Assembly (NCBI RefSeq): GCF_900108335.1
Contig: NZ_FNVT01000017.1
Coordinates: forward strand, 1-64,000
Reading direction: 5' to 3'
DNA length: 64,000 bases
Source: Nonomuraea solani
Lineage (GTDB): Bacteria > Actinomycetota > Actinomycetes > Streptosporangiales > Streptosporangiaceae
Part shown: in pieces, positions 24,295 through 35,415 of the stretch
How positions within the stretch are numbered: position 1 is the stretch's first letter
How the letters are laid out: every line of letters starts with the position of its first letter
The notes under the pieces: generated by a model
Databases searched by the model: none
Seen by the model: only the letters and a program-made list of their open reading frames with translations
Told to the model about the DNA's origin: nothing
Made by a program: the position numbers and the translations under genes

Positions 24295-24385
24295 GCCCTG
24301 CAACCAGCCCTGCAACCAGCCCTGCCACCAGCCCTGCCACCAGCCCTGCCACCGGCCCTGCCACCGGCCCTGCTACCAGCCCCTG
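24295..24385. repeat. 12-bp tandem array between two convergent genes
   Basis: About seven copies of CCCTGCCACCAG (variants CAACCAG, CACCGG, CTACCAG) run from just after the small gene's stop into the last codons of the MBL gene, whose Gly-Trp-stop lies in the final unit. Period is exactly 12 bp, so any frame crossing it stays open. Confidence 0.9.
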
Positions 24386-25029
24386 GCCTTCCACTCGGGA
24401 AGGGCGGGGCGCTCCACCCCCAGCGTGGTGTCCTTGCCGTGGCCCGGGTAGACCCAGGTCTCGTCGGGCAGGCGGTTGAAGACGCGCTCCACCACATCGG
24501 TGTAGAGCTGGTTGAAACGCTCGGCGTCCTTCCAGGTGTTGCCGACCCCGCCGGGGAACAGGGAGTCGCCGGTGAACAGGTGGTGACCCGCCGTGCCGCC
24601 GTCGTACAGCAGGGCGATGGAGCCCGGGGTGTGCCCCCGCAGATGGATGACCTCCAGGGTGACCGCGCCGAACGTGATCGTGTCGCCGTGCTCGACCGTG
24701 CGGTCGACCGGTACGGGAAGGGCGGAGGCGTCGAGCGGATGGGCGACCACCTGCCCGCTCGTCACCTTGACCATCTGCTCCAGTGCCTGCCAGTGATCGC
24801 CGTGCTGGTGCGTCGTGACGATCGTGCCCACCGCCTGCTCGCCCATCAGGGCCAGCAGCCGGTCGGAGTCGGCGGCCGCGTCGATGAGCAGCCCTTCGCC
24901 GGTCTCGGTGCAACGCAGCAGGTAGGCGTTGTTGTCGTACGGGCCGACGGCGAGCTTGCAGATCGTCATCGCGGGCAGCTCGCGCACGTCGGCGGGGCCG
25001 CCGACCTGGACGTCACCTGAATAGGTCAT
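24373..25029 (-). CDS. Glyoxalase II-like metallo-beta-lactamase hydrolase
   Basis: The 218-residue MBL protein contains TTHQHGDHWQALEQ near residue 72, then HTPGSIALLY, the bridging Asp in FTGDSLFPGGVGN, and the last His in VYPGHGKDT. This ligand set is typical of the glyoxalase-II/YcbL branch. It is coupled by an ATGA overlap to the mycothiol-dependent enzyme gene and lies beside uvrA, as Rv1637c does in M. tuberculosis. Hydrolysis of a mycothiol thioester is an attractive inference from the partner gene, not shown. Confidence 0.9.
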   Translation of the reverse strand: MTYSGDVQVGGPADVRELPAMTICKLAVGPYDNNAYLLRCTETGEGLLIDAAADSDRLLALMGEQAVGTIVTTHQHGDHWQALEQMVKVTSGQVVAHPLDASALPVPVDRTVEHGDTITFGAVTLEVIHLRGHTPGSIALLYDGGTAGHHLFTGDSLFPGGVGNTWKDAERFNQLYTDVVERVFNRLPDETWVYPGHGKDTTLGVERPALPEWKARGW

Positions 25030-25841
25030 GAATAGTCCTTTGGAGGCGTCATGGGTAGATCAGCGGGGGCCGGCATCGTCTGCCACGGCGGCGGATCTGG
25101 GAGATCCGCCGGCCCGGGGCGTGGCGGCAACGACTGCCCCACGGGCAACAGACTAACCCCCTTGCCGTCCGACCTGCCGGTGAGCCAGGCCAGCATGTCG
25201 GCCGGTGCGCCGGTGACTCCTGGACCGGTGCCCAGGTTGTGCCATTCGGCGATGGTTCGGGTGCCCTCCTTGATGATGACCTCGCTGATCGTGGAGCGGT
25301 CGTACGGCCAGCAGGCCAGGCAGTCGTGGAGTTCGCGGCGGACGAACGAGGCCGGCCAGTCCGCGGGAGTGTGGCCGGCGTCGAGGTCGACGTGGTGGAG
25401 GCCGACCTCGCGCAGGCGGCGTACCAGGATGTACCAGGCGGGGTGGGGCGGCGGGCGCATGGCCTCGACCGGGGCGGACCAGCGGTCCTCGGGGAGGTCG
25501 CGGATGGCGGTGGCCAGGCGGGCGGCCTCTTCTCCGAGCTCGGCCAGGAGCCTGGCGGCCGGGCGGGTGGCGTGGGCGGCGATCTCGGTGGCCCTGGCCT
25601 CGTACGAGGAGTATTGAGGGGTTTTGGTGCCGGTTCTCGCCCAGGTCAGGAGATTGAGGTGGGAGCGGGCGTTGCCGGCGAGGTGGGCGAGGACGTGTCC
25701 TCTGGTCCAGCCGGGCAGGAGGGAGGGGGCGGCGATGTCGGTGTCCGAGAGGGACGCGGCCGTGGCCAGCAGCCGGTCGGTCGCCGCGGCCAGTTCGGCC
25801 TGCAGCGCGGGTAGAACGGTCATGTCCTGATATTTCATCAT
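25026..25841 (-). CDS. Maleylpyruvate isomerase-family mycothiol-dependent enzyme
   Basis: The N-terminal DinB-like four-helix domain shows LLPGWTRGHVLAHLAGNA (His49, His53) and LREVGLHHVDLD (Glu145, His149). This reproduces the His/Glu-x3-His metal triad of the mycothiol-dependent maleylpyruvate isomerase from C. glutamicum. Residues 165-240 form the C-terminal sub-domain and a Pro-rich tail ends the 271-residue protein. No gentisate-pathway genes are nearby, so the actual reaction may be another mycothiol transfer or detoxification. Start is uncertain: ATG at 25841, 25838 or 25823, none with an ideal ribosome site. Confidence 0.85.
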   Translation of the reverse strand: MMKYQDMTVLPALQAELAAATDRLLATAASLSDTDIAAPSLLPGWTRGHVLAHLAGNARSHLNLLTWARTGTKTPQYSSYEARATEIAAHATRPAARLLAELGEEAARLATAIRDLPEDRWSAPVEAMRPPPHPAWYILVRRLREVGLHHVDLDAGHTPADWPASFVRRELHDCLACWPYDRSTISEVIIKEGTRTIAEWHNLGTGPGVTGAPADMLAWLTGRSDGKGVSLLPVGQSLPPRPGPADLPDPPPWQTMPAPADLPMTPPKDYS

Positions 25842-26039
25842 CTAGGGTGTCTGGGCTGGACGGGGCATAAAACCGCAGGTCGGGAGGTTGAATGTTGAAG
25901 GGCTCCTGGCGAGGCGCGAGATGGCCGTAACCTGTGGGGGACGGATTTTCGATGGCCGGAGATCGGGCCGCCGAAATTGTCGGAGCCTCCGTCTACCATC
26001 CCCCGTGGACCTATCCGCCTTTCGACATCCGGGATCGCC

Positions 26040-28880
<2,841 letters not shown>

Positions 28881-28890
28881 TCTGATACCT

Positions 28891-28928
28891 GGCGGTCCGT
28901 TCCCCGGCTCATCGGGGATCGGACCGCC
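28891..28928. terminator. Hairpin terminator after uvrA
   Basis: GGCGGTCCG pairs with CGGACCGCC (9 bp), then one T-T mismatch, then TCCCCG with CGGGGA (6 bp) around the 6-nt loop GCTCAT. It begins 10 nt after the uvrA stop, has no T-run, and would also block the convergent pseudogene transcript. Confidence 0.8.
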
Positions 28929-29560
28929 GGTCCTCCCTGGAAGGTGATTCAGGAGCGGCGTCGCCGCGTTCGAGCCACCACTCCGCGAACGGCAGCGGCA
29001 GGATCCAGCCGAGCCAGGCACCCAGGCCCGCCACCGTGGCGGCCGGCAGGGTCTCGTCGCCGTGGAACGTCGTTTCAAGCTGCGGCGACAGCAGAATGGC
29101 GAACAGCACGCCGTACACGCGGTTGGTGATGATGGACATCGTCAGGGCGAAGTTGCGCACCATCCACCGGCGGTGATCGACGAACCGGCGCCGCCCGGCC
29201 ATCCGCCGGCCGGCCGGCGTACAGCTCAGCCAGAGCAGCGCGTCACCGGCCATCGTGACCGGGCCGTACGGGGTCGCCAGACCGGCCACCAGGCCCAGCA
29301 GGCCGCTCGGGAGGCGGCCGCCGAAGACGTACACACGGCCGATCAGGCGGTGGGCGCCTGGAATGGTGCCGGCGGAACCACGGCCAGATCCGCAGGCAGC
29401 ACGTGATCATCGCGATCGAGCCGAAGATCACGTGCAGAGAGCATCACGAAGTGCGGTGGGAAGAAGCCGGGGGGCGGGCACACGGGACTGGGCCGGGTCC
29501 AGCGACAGGCAGGGCGGTAGCGAGAACGCCAGGAACGCCGCCACCAGCGAAGCCGGGGGA
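28909..29560 (-). pseudogene. Decayed DUF2306-type membrane protein gene
   Basis: Read on the minus strand, the parts of a DUF2306 protein appear in successive different frames. LVAAFLAFSLPPCLSLDPAQ is encoded near 29545-29480, PGFFPPHFVMLSAR from about 29475, FGSIAMITCCLRIWPWFRRHH near 29425-29360, and the last 140 residues, starting RVYVFGGRLPSGLLGL and containing HRRWMVRNFALTMSIITNRV, in 28909-29334. At least three frameshifts join these pieces: near the G-run at 29469-29474, near 29430-29440 and near 29340-29352. No start with a ribosome site was found. Sequencing error at one site is possible, but three breaks favour true decay. The intact part retains four hydrophobic helices. Confidence 0.75.
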
Positions 29561-29738
29561 CAGGTGGGGCGGGCGGGCTGGTCGTCGTCTATGTCATGAG
29601 AGGAGCCTGGGCTCCGCCGCTGACCGTACGCCTACCACCCGCTGACCGGACCGTGGGGTAACGCCAATACAGTTAATGCCTGGCCAAGGGGTGTGCGAGG
29701 CCGGCCGGAAAACAATGATGACGGATCGGGGCGGAGCC

Positions 29739-30143
29739 ATGTCCGAAAACGGGTTGGGACGGCGCGAGGTGCTGGGAGCGGCCGGGGTGGCGGCCTGCGG
29801 GCTGGCGCTGACCGCCTGCGGCACCGGCGGGGCCGAGAGCAGGCCGAGTCTGAAGGGCAAGGTCCTCGCCAAGACGGCCGACGTGCCCGTAGGCGGTGGC
29901 GCGCTGATCGAGGACCTGAAGGTCGTGGTGACGCAGCCGAGCGAGGGCGTCTACATGGCCTTCAGCGCGCGGTGCACGCACAAGGGCTGCGCGGTCAGCA
30001 CGCCCAAGGACAACGTCATCCGCTGTGCCTGCCACGGCAGCGAGTTCGCCACGGACAGCGGTAAGGCCACCAAGGGGCCCGCCACCGCGCCGCTGGCCTC
30101 GTTCAAGGTCAGGGTCGAGGGCGACGGCATCGTGGTGGCATGA
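29739..30143 (+). CDS. Rieske [2Fe-2S] Tat lipoprotein, copy 1
   Basis: In 134 residues: a twin-arginine export signal GRREVLGAAG, a lipobox LTAC (Cys27), a short linker, then a Rieske domain with box I CTHKGC (Cys79, His81, Cys84) and box II CACHGSEF (Cys96, Cys98, His99). Ligands would be Cys79/His81/Cys96/His99, with a Cys84-Cys98 disulfide as in bc1-type Rieske proteins. It should be exported folded with its cluster and anchored outside the membrane. ATG at 29739 follows GCGGAG; ATGs at 29715 and 29718 are alternatives. First of three paralogues; partner redox protein unknown. Confidence 0.88.
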   Translation: MSENGLGRREVLGAAGVAACGLALTACGTGGAESRPSLKGKVLAKTADVPVGGGALIEDLKVVVTQPSEGVYMAFSARCTHKGCAVSTPKDNVIRCACHGSEFATDSGKATKGPATAPLASFKVRVEGDGIVVA

Positions 30144-30246
30144 ACAGGTAAATCTGCGTAGTTACCCGGATTGGGCTCGGGCACGCTGAACCGGCGCGAG
30201 GGCGCTGGCCGTACCTGAAGTGAGAAACAATCTGGGAGGACACACC

Positions 30247-30711
30247 ATGACGGAAACGACGCGCCGGACAGTGGTGTTCGGTGCCGGTGGCGCCGGACTC
30301 GCTGCGGTTCTGACGGCGTGCGCGAGCTATGGTTCGCCGACGACGGAGGCGAGCGCGGAGCCGGAGGCGCCGGCTGAGGAGGAGGCGTCGTCTGAGCCCA
30401 CCAAGAAGAAGAAGGAATCGCAGGCCAAGGCGCTGGCCGACACCAGCGACATTCCCGAGGGGGGCGGGAAGGTCTTCGAGAGCCAGAAGATCGTGGTGAC
30501 GCAGCCGACGGCCGGGGAGTTCAAGGCGTTCACGGCGGTCTGCACCCACGCGGGGTGCACGGTCGCCACCGTCGCCAACAAGACGATCAACTGCCCGTGC
30601 CACGGGAGCAAGTTCAGCATCGAGGACGGTTCGGTGAAGGACGGCCCCGCGGGCGGCCCGCTGGAGGAGAAGCAGATCACCGTGGACGGCGACAAGATCC
30701 GGCTGGCCTAG
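30247..30711 (+). CDS. Rieske [2Fe-2S] Tat lipoprotein, copy 2
   Basis: The 154-residue protein has a Tat-like N-terminus (TTRRTVVFGAGGAGLAAVL), lipobox LTAC, an Ala/Glu/Pro linker ending in a KKKK stretch, and a Rieske domain with box I CTHAGC and box II CPCHGSKF. The ATG is well placed after GGGAGGA. A 103-bp gap separates it from copy 1, enough for its own promoter, but only 45 bp precede copy 3, so copies 2 and 3 are probably cotranscribed. Sequence resembles copies 1 and 3 strongly from KIVVTQP to the C-terminus, pointing to tandem duplication. Confidence 0.9.
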   Translation: MTETTRRTVVFGAGGAGLAAVLTACASYGSPTTEASAEPEAPAEEEASSEPTKKKKESQAKALADTSDIPEGGGKVFESQKIVVTQPTAGEFKAFTAVCTHAGCTVATVANKTINCPCHGSKFSIEDGSVKDGPAGGPLEEKQITVDGDKIRLA

Positions 30712-30756
30712 CCGTCGTCTCATGATTTTCTCACCTGCGTGCGCTTGGGTGTGCGC

Positions 30757-31221
30757 ATGGGAGAAGACCTTCAGCAGAGCCGCAGGGCGGTGTTCGCAAG
30801 CGTCGGAGCGGGTGGCCTGGCGCTGGCGATCACCGCGTGCGGCGCAAGCGACACAGGAACGACCGGCACCACGACCGCGACCGAGTCGAGCGCGCCCGCC
30901 GCGGGCGCGTCCGAGTCCAGCGCGCCCCAGGCCGGTGGCGCACTGGGCAAGACCGCCGACATCCCCGTCGGCGGCGGCACGATCTTCAAGGATCAGAAGA
31001 TCGTGGTGACGCAGCCGACCGAAGGCGAGTTCAAGGCGTTCAGCGCGGTCTGTACGCACAAGGGCTGCGCGGTCGGCAGCGTCGAGGGCGGCGCGATCGT
31101 GTGCCCGTGTCACAACAGCAAGTTCGGTATCGCCGACGGCGCGGTCACGGCCGGCCCGGCGGAGAAGCCGCTGCCCGCGCAGGAGATCAAGGTCGAGGGC
31201 GACCAGATCATGCTCGCGTAG
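30757..31221 (+). CDS. Rieske [2Fe-2S] Tat lipoprotein, copy 3
   Basis: The 154-residue protein has a Tat signal QSRRAVFASVGAGGLALAI, lipobox ITAC, a Ser/Thr/Ala-rich linker and a Rieske domain with box I CTHKGC and box II CPCHNSKF. The Gly after the ligand His is replaced by Asn, next to the cluster, which could shift the redox potential relative to copies 1 and 2. Start is probably the ATG at 30757; a GTG at 30739 in the same frame lacks a ribosome site. A strong hairpin follows at 31241, so this is the last gene of the unit. Confidence 0.88.
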   Translation: MGEDLQQSRRAVFASVGAGGLALAITACGASDTGTTGTTTATESSAPAAGASESSAPQAGGALGKTADIPVGGGTIFKDQKIVVTQPTEGEFKAFSAVCTHKGCAVGSVEGGAIVCPCHNSKFGIADGAVTAGPAEKPLPAQEIKVEGDQIMLA

Positions 31222-31240
31222 CGGACGACTCTTCAGCGTT

Positions 31241-31276
31241 GCCCGCCGTTTCTTTTGGCGAAAAGATACGGCGGGC
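31241..31276. terminator. Hairpin terminator after the Rieske cluster
   Basis: GCCCGCCGT pairs with ACGGCGGGC (9 bp), a T-T mismatch follows, then TCTTTT with AAAAGA (6 bp) around the loop GGCG. No distal T-run. It separates the Rieske genes from uvrC and has the same 9-mismatch-6 layout as the hairpin after uvrA. Confidence 0.8.
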
Positions 31277-31309
31277 AACCTTGTCGGTGGGGGCTACTAG
31301 GCTCTAGGC

Positions 31310-33238
31310 GTGGCGAGATCAGCGGGCAGCACCTTGAGTTTCCGGCCCAAGCCGGGTTCGATCCCCGATTCCCCGGGGGTCTACCGGTTCAGGGACGCGC
31401 ATGACCGGGTGATCTACGTCGGCAAGGCCAAGAGCCTGCGGCAGCGGCTCAATTCGTACTTCGCCGATTTCTCCGCGCTCCACCCGCGCACGCAGACGAT
31501 GCTGACCACGGCGGCCGGCGTCGACTGGACGGTCGTGAGCACCGAGGTCGAGGCGCTGCAACTCGAATACTCCTGGATCAAGGAGTTCGACCCGCGCTTC
31601 AACGTGAAATACCGCGACGACAAGTCCTACCCCTACCTCGCGGTCACCATGGGCGAGGAGTTCCCGCGCGTGCAGGTCATGCGCGGTGCCAAGCGCAAGG
31701 GCACCCGCTATTTCGGGCCCTATTCCCACGCGTGGGCCATTCGCGAGACCGTTGACCTGCTGCTGCGGGTCTTCCCGGTGCGCACCTGCAGCGCGGGGGT
31801 GTTCAAGCGGGCCGGGCAGATCGGCCGGCCGTGCCTGCTCGGCTACATCGACAAGTGCTCGGCGCCCTGCGTGAGCCGGGTGACCCCCGACGAGCACCGC
31901 GACCTGGCCGAAGACTTCTGCGACTTCATGGCGGGCAACACCGGCCGGTTCATCAAACGGCTGGAGAAGGAGATGCGCGACGCGGCCGTCGAGCAGGAAT
32001 ACGAGCGGGCGGCCCGGCTGCGCGACGACATCCAGGCGCTGCAGCGGGCGCTGGAGAAGCAGGCGGTCGTGCTCGGCGAGGGCACCGACGCCGACGTGAT
32101 CGCGCTGGCCGAAGATCCGCTCGAAGCCGCCGTCCAGGTCTTCTACGTGCGCGGCGGCCGCATCCGCGGCCAGCGCGGCTGGGTGGTGGACAAGGTCGAG
32201 GAGACCTCGCCCGGCGAGCTGGTCGAGCAGTTCCTGCTGCAGATGTACGCCGAGGCGAGCCCCGACTCGATGCCCCGCGAGGTGCTCGTGCCCGCGCTGC
32301 CGCCCGACAACGAGGCGGTCGCCGAGCTGCTGACCGAGCAGCGCCGCGCCCGCGTCGAGGTGCGCGTGCCGCAGCGCGGCGACAAGAAGTCGCTGATGGA
32401 GACCGTCGAGCGCAACGCCAAGGAGTCGCTGGCGCAGCACAAGATCCGCCGCGCCAGCGACCTGACCACCCGCAGCAAGGCCCTGCAGGAGATCGCCGAA
32501 GCGCTCGACCTCGACCAGGCGCCGCTGCGCGTCGAGTGCTACGACGTCTCCCACCTGCAGGGCGAGAACGTCGTGGCGTCGATGGTGGTGTTCGAGGACG
32601 GCCTGGCACGCAAGGGCGAATACCGCCGCTTCGCGGTCAAGAGCAAAGAGGGCGACGTCGCCTCGATCCACGAGGTGATCACCCGGCGGTTCCGCCGCTA
32701 CCTGGAGGAGCGCTCCGCGACGGGCGAGCTGGCGGCCGACGACGAGGACGGTCACGGCCCCATCGACCCGGAGACGGGCAAACCGCGCAAGTTCGCCTAC
32801 CCGCCCAACCTGGTCGTGGTCGACGGCGCGGGGCCCCAGGCGGCCGCCGCCCAGCGGGCGCTCGACGAGCTCGGCATCGACGACGTCTCCGTGTGCGGCC
32901 TGGCCAAACGGCTGGAGGAGGTGTGGCTGCCCGGCGATGACCAGCCGGTTATCATGCCTCGTTCAAGTGAGGGTCTCTACCTCCTGCAACGCGTACGAGA
33001 CGAAGCACACAGGTTCGCCATCACCTACCATCGTTCCAAGAGGTCAAAGACGGTGAAGGAGAGCGCGCTCGACAGCGTGCCCGGCCTGGGGCCGGCGCGC
33101 AGGCAGGCGCTGCTCAGACACTTCGGCTCCGTGAAGAAACTACGCGAGGCCACTGCCGCCGAAATCTGCGAGGTTCCCGGCATCGGCCCGTCCATCGCCG
33201 AGGTCATCGTGTCGACGCTGAAGGGAGAGTCACCTTGA
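31310..33238 (+). CDS. uvrC: UvrC, excinuclease ABC subunit C
   Basis: UvrC makes both incisions in nucleotide excision repair. The 642-residue protein has the GIY-YIG nuclease at residues 15-95 ([20 protein letters not shown]), a UVR motif region near 205-245 ([20 protein letters not shown]), the RNase H-like endonuclease half with [20 protein letters not shown] near 410 and [10 protein letters not shown] near 500, and a tandem helix-hairpin-helix end ([33 protein letters not shown]). Start is GTG at 31310 with no clear ribosome site; TAGGCT at 31298-31303 is a possible -10, consistent with a leaderless message. Confidence 0.96.
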   Translation: MARSAGSTLSFRPKPGSIPDSPGVYRFRDAHDRVIYVGKAKSLRQRLNSYFADFSALHPRTQTMLTTAAGVDWTVVSTEVEALQLEYSWIKEFDPRFNVKYRDDKSYPYLAVTMGEEFPRVQVMRGAKRKGTRYFGPYSHAWAIRETVDLLLRVFPVRTCSAGVFKRAGQIGRPCLLGYIDKCSAPCVSRVTPDEHRDLAEDFCDFMAGNTGRFIKRLEKEMRDAAVEQEYERAARLRDDIQALQRALEKQAVVLGEGTDADVIALAEDPLEAAVQVFYVRGGRIRGQRGWVVDKVEETSPGELVEQFLLQMYAEASPDSMPREVLVPALPPDNEAVAELLTEQRRARVEVRVPQRGDKKSLMETVERNAKESLAQHKIRRASDLTTRSKALQEIAEALDLDQAPLRVECYDVSHLQGENVVASMVVFEDGLARKGEYRRFAVKSKEGDVASIHEVITRRFRRYLEERSATGELAADDEDGHGPIDPETGKPRKFAYPPNLVVVDGAGPQAAAAQRALDELGIDDVSVCGLAKRLEEVWLPGDDQPVIMPRSSEGLYLLQRVRDEAHRFAITYHRSKRSKTVKESALDSVPGLGPARRQALLRHFGSVKKLREATAAEICEVPGIGPSIAEVIVSTLKGESP

Positions 33239-33292
33239 TCTCGTCAGGATGCCAAGGTGTTCATGCCGAAGGGGCGAGCGCCCCACCGGATC

Positions 33293-33311
33293 GCCGGCGC
33301 GGCGCGCCGGC
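33293..33311. other. Short perfect stem-loop between uvrC and rapZ
   Basis: GCCGGCGC pairs with GCGCCGGC across a 3-nt loop (GGC). There is no T-run. It lies about 45 bp before the rapZ start and may be a weak terminator or processing structure; function unknown. Confidence 0.5.
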
Positions 33312-33356
33312 ACGCGAGCAGGTCCGTGATACCGGGCCGGCGGACGGAGCGAGACG

Positions 33357-34223
33357 ATGAGCACCGAACCGGCGTTCGTCATCGTCACCGGCATGTCGGG
33401 GGCGGGCCGCAGCACCGCGGCCAAGGCCCTCGAGGACCTGAGCTGGTTCGTGATCGACAACCTGCCGCCAGGGCTGCTGTTCGCCATGGCCGAGGAGGCG
33501 GGCAAGGTCAAGCTGGCCACCGACAAGGTGGCGGCCGTCGTCGACGTGCGCAGCCTGGCCTTCACCACCGACCTCAACGCGGCCATCGAGGAGCTCGAAG
33601 GGCGCGGCGTACGCGTGCGGGTGGTCTTCCTCGAGGCCAGCGACGAGGAGCTGGTGCGCAGGTTCGAGAACGTGCGCCGCCCGCACCCGCTGCAGGGCGA
33701 GGGGCGGCTGGTCGACGGGATCGCCCGCGAGCGGGGGATCCTGCGCGAGGTGCGCGCCAACGCCGACCTGGTCATCGACACCTCCGCGCACAACGTGCAC
33801 GACCTGCGCAACAAGATCGTCGCCTACTTCGGCGGGGAGGACCGGCCGGGGCTGCGGCTCAACGTGGTGTCGTTCGGGTTCAAGTACGGGCTGCCGGTCG
33901 ACGCCGATCTCGTGGTCGACTGCCGGTTCCTGCCCAACCCGCACTGGGTGCCCGAGCTGCGGCCGATGAACGGGCTCGACCCGTCCGTGGCCGACTACGT
34001 GCTCGGGCAGCCGGGGGCCAAGGAGTTCCTCGACGCGTACGAGGAGGTCCTGCAGGTGGTCGCCGCCGGATACGCGCGCGAGGGCAAGAGCTATGCGACG
34101 CTGGCGGTGGGCTGCACGGGCGGCAAGCACCGGAGCGTGGCCATGGCCGAGCAGGTCGGCGCCCGCCTGCGCGACCGCGGGATGGAGGTCCAGGTGAGCC
34201 ATCGGGATGTGGGGCGGGAGTGA
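33357..34223 (+). CDS. rapZ: RapZ/YvcJ-family nucleotide-binding protein
   Basis: The 288-residue protein has the Walker A-like VTGMSGAGRSTAAKALED at residues 10-27 (Arg in place of the usual Lys), the conserved FVIDNLPPGLL near 31, FLEASDEELVRRFENVRRPHPL near 92, and the C-terminal block SFGFKYGLPVDADLVVDCRFLPNP and VGCTGGKHRSVAMAE. In E. coli RapZ guides RNase E to GlmZ; in Gram-positives the role is less clear, although it always neighbours yvcK and whiA as here. GGAG precedes the ATG. Stop overlaps the yvcK GTG. Confidence 0.93.
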   Translation: MSTEPAFVIVTGMSGAGRSTAAKALEDLSWFVIDNLPPGLLFAMAEEAGKVKLATDKVAAVVDVRSLAFTTDLNAAIEELEGRGVRVRVVFLEASDEELVRRFENVRRPHPLQGEGRLVDGIARERGILREVRANADLVIDTSAHNVHDLRNKIVAYFGGEDRPGLRLNVVSFGFKYGLPVDADLVVDCRFLPNPHWVPELRPMNGLDPSVADYVLGQPGAKEFLDAYEEVLQVVAAGYAREGKSYATLAVGCTGGKHRSVAMAEQVGARLRDRGMEVQVSHRDVGRE

Positions 34224-35344
34224 CCGATGAGCGTGCCGACGCTGCTTTGCCGGATCCGGTAGAGGGTGGTTCGAAGGCTGTTCCGGATCTGGTGGGGGGC
34301 GAGGTTCGTTCGCTTGAGACCACCGATGGTTCGCGCGTGCTCGATGCCGCGGCTTCTTCCGATGATGGTTCGCGCGTGCTCGAAGCGGCCGGGTCCGAGG
34401 GACGGGAGGCCGGGTTCGGGCCTGGGGTCGTGGCGTTGGGGGGTGGGCATGGGCTTTATGCGTCTCTGTCCGCCTTACGGATGGTCACCGATCGCCTGAC
34501 CGCCGTGGTGACCGTCGCCGACGACGGCGGGTCCAGCGGGCGGCTGCGCCGGGAGCTCGGCGTGCTGCCGCCCGGCGACCTGCGGATGGCGCTGGCCGCG
34601 CTGTGCGGTGACGACGAGTGGGGCAGCACCTGGAGCGAGGTCGTCCAGCATCGCTTCAGGAGCGAGGGCGACCTGCACGGGCACGCCGTCGGCAACCTGC
34701 TGATCGTGGCGCTGTGGGAGCTGCTCGGCGACTCTGTGGAGGGGCTCGACTGGGTCGGGCGGCTGCTGGGCGCGCACGGACGGGTGCTGCCGATGGCGTC
34801 GGTGCCGCTCGACATCGTGGCCGAGGTGGAGCTCGACGGCGTCATCTCGACCGTACGCGGCCAGGTGGCGTGCGCTCTCACACCCGGCCGGGTGCAGGCG
34901 ATCTCTCTCGTGCCCGAGGATCCGCCCGCCAGGCCCGAGGCGGTAGCGGCCGTGCTGGAGGCCGACTGGGTGGTGTTCGGGCCCGGGTCGTGGTTCACCA
35001 GCGTGCTGCCGCATCTCAAGGTGCCCGAGCTGGCCAGGGCGCTGCACGCCACCCGGGCCAGGCGGCTGGTGACGCTCAACCTGGCGCCGCAGCCGGGCGA
35101 GACCGACGACTTCTCCCCTCAGCAGCATCTGGAGGTGCTCAGGCAGCACGCCCCGGACCTGTCGATCGACATCGTGCTCGCCGACACCGGCATCGTGGAC
35201 GATCCGGACGCGCTAGAGAAGGCCGCCGCGGCCCTCGGCGCCCGGCTCGTGATGGCCGACGTGGCGGGCCGCGACGGCTCGCCGAAGCATGACCCACGAC
35301 GTCTTGCCTCCGTCCTGGACGAGATTTTCCTCTCGAAGCGTTGA
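34220..35344 (+). CDS. yvcK: YvcK/CofD-like gluconeogenesis factor with extended N-terminus
   Basis: The conserved part starts near residue 70 with PGVVALGGGHGLYASLSALR and continues TVADDGGSSGRLRRELG, PPGDLRMALAAL, HAVGNLLIVALWE and VFGPGSWFTSVLPHLK, the YvcK/CofD fold that binds UDP-sugars and influences carbon use and cell shape in B. subtilis and mycobacteria. Ahead of it are about 65 extra residues with a duplicated DGSRVL(D/E)AA segment, mirrored by a DNA repeat at 34325-34390. GTG start overlaps rapZ. Leu86 uses the rare TTA codon (34475). Confidence 0.9.
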   Translation: MTDERADAALPDPVEGGSKAVPDLVGGEVRSLETTDGSRVLDAAASSDDGSRVLEAAGSEGREAGFGPGVVALGGGHGLYASLSALRMVTDRLTAVVTVADDGGSSGRLRRELGVLPPGDLRMALAALCGDDEWGSTWSEVVQHRFRSEGDLHGHAVGNLLIVALWELLGDSVEGLDWVGRLLGAHGRVLPMASVPLDIVAEVELDGVISTVRGQVACALTPGRVQAISLVPEDPPARPEAVAAVLEADWVVFGPGSWFTSVLPHLKVPELARALHATRARRLVTLNLAPQPGETDDFSPQQHLEVLRQHAPDLSIDIVLADTGIVDDPDALEKAAAALGARLVMADVAGRDGSPKHDPRRLASVLDEIFLSKR

Positions 35345-35415
35345 TCCTGGTCGGCGTGGCGCGAAGGTGCGAGAGACTCAAGGGATCCGGTCTGAATGGG
35401 GGAGAGGACTAGCGC

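Noticed and set aside
31200-31310. LexA/SOS box upstream of uvrC, uvrA or recN
   Set aside because: No TCGAAC-N4-GTTCGA-like site was found in these upstream regions by eye.
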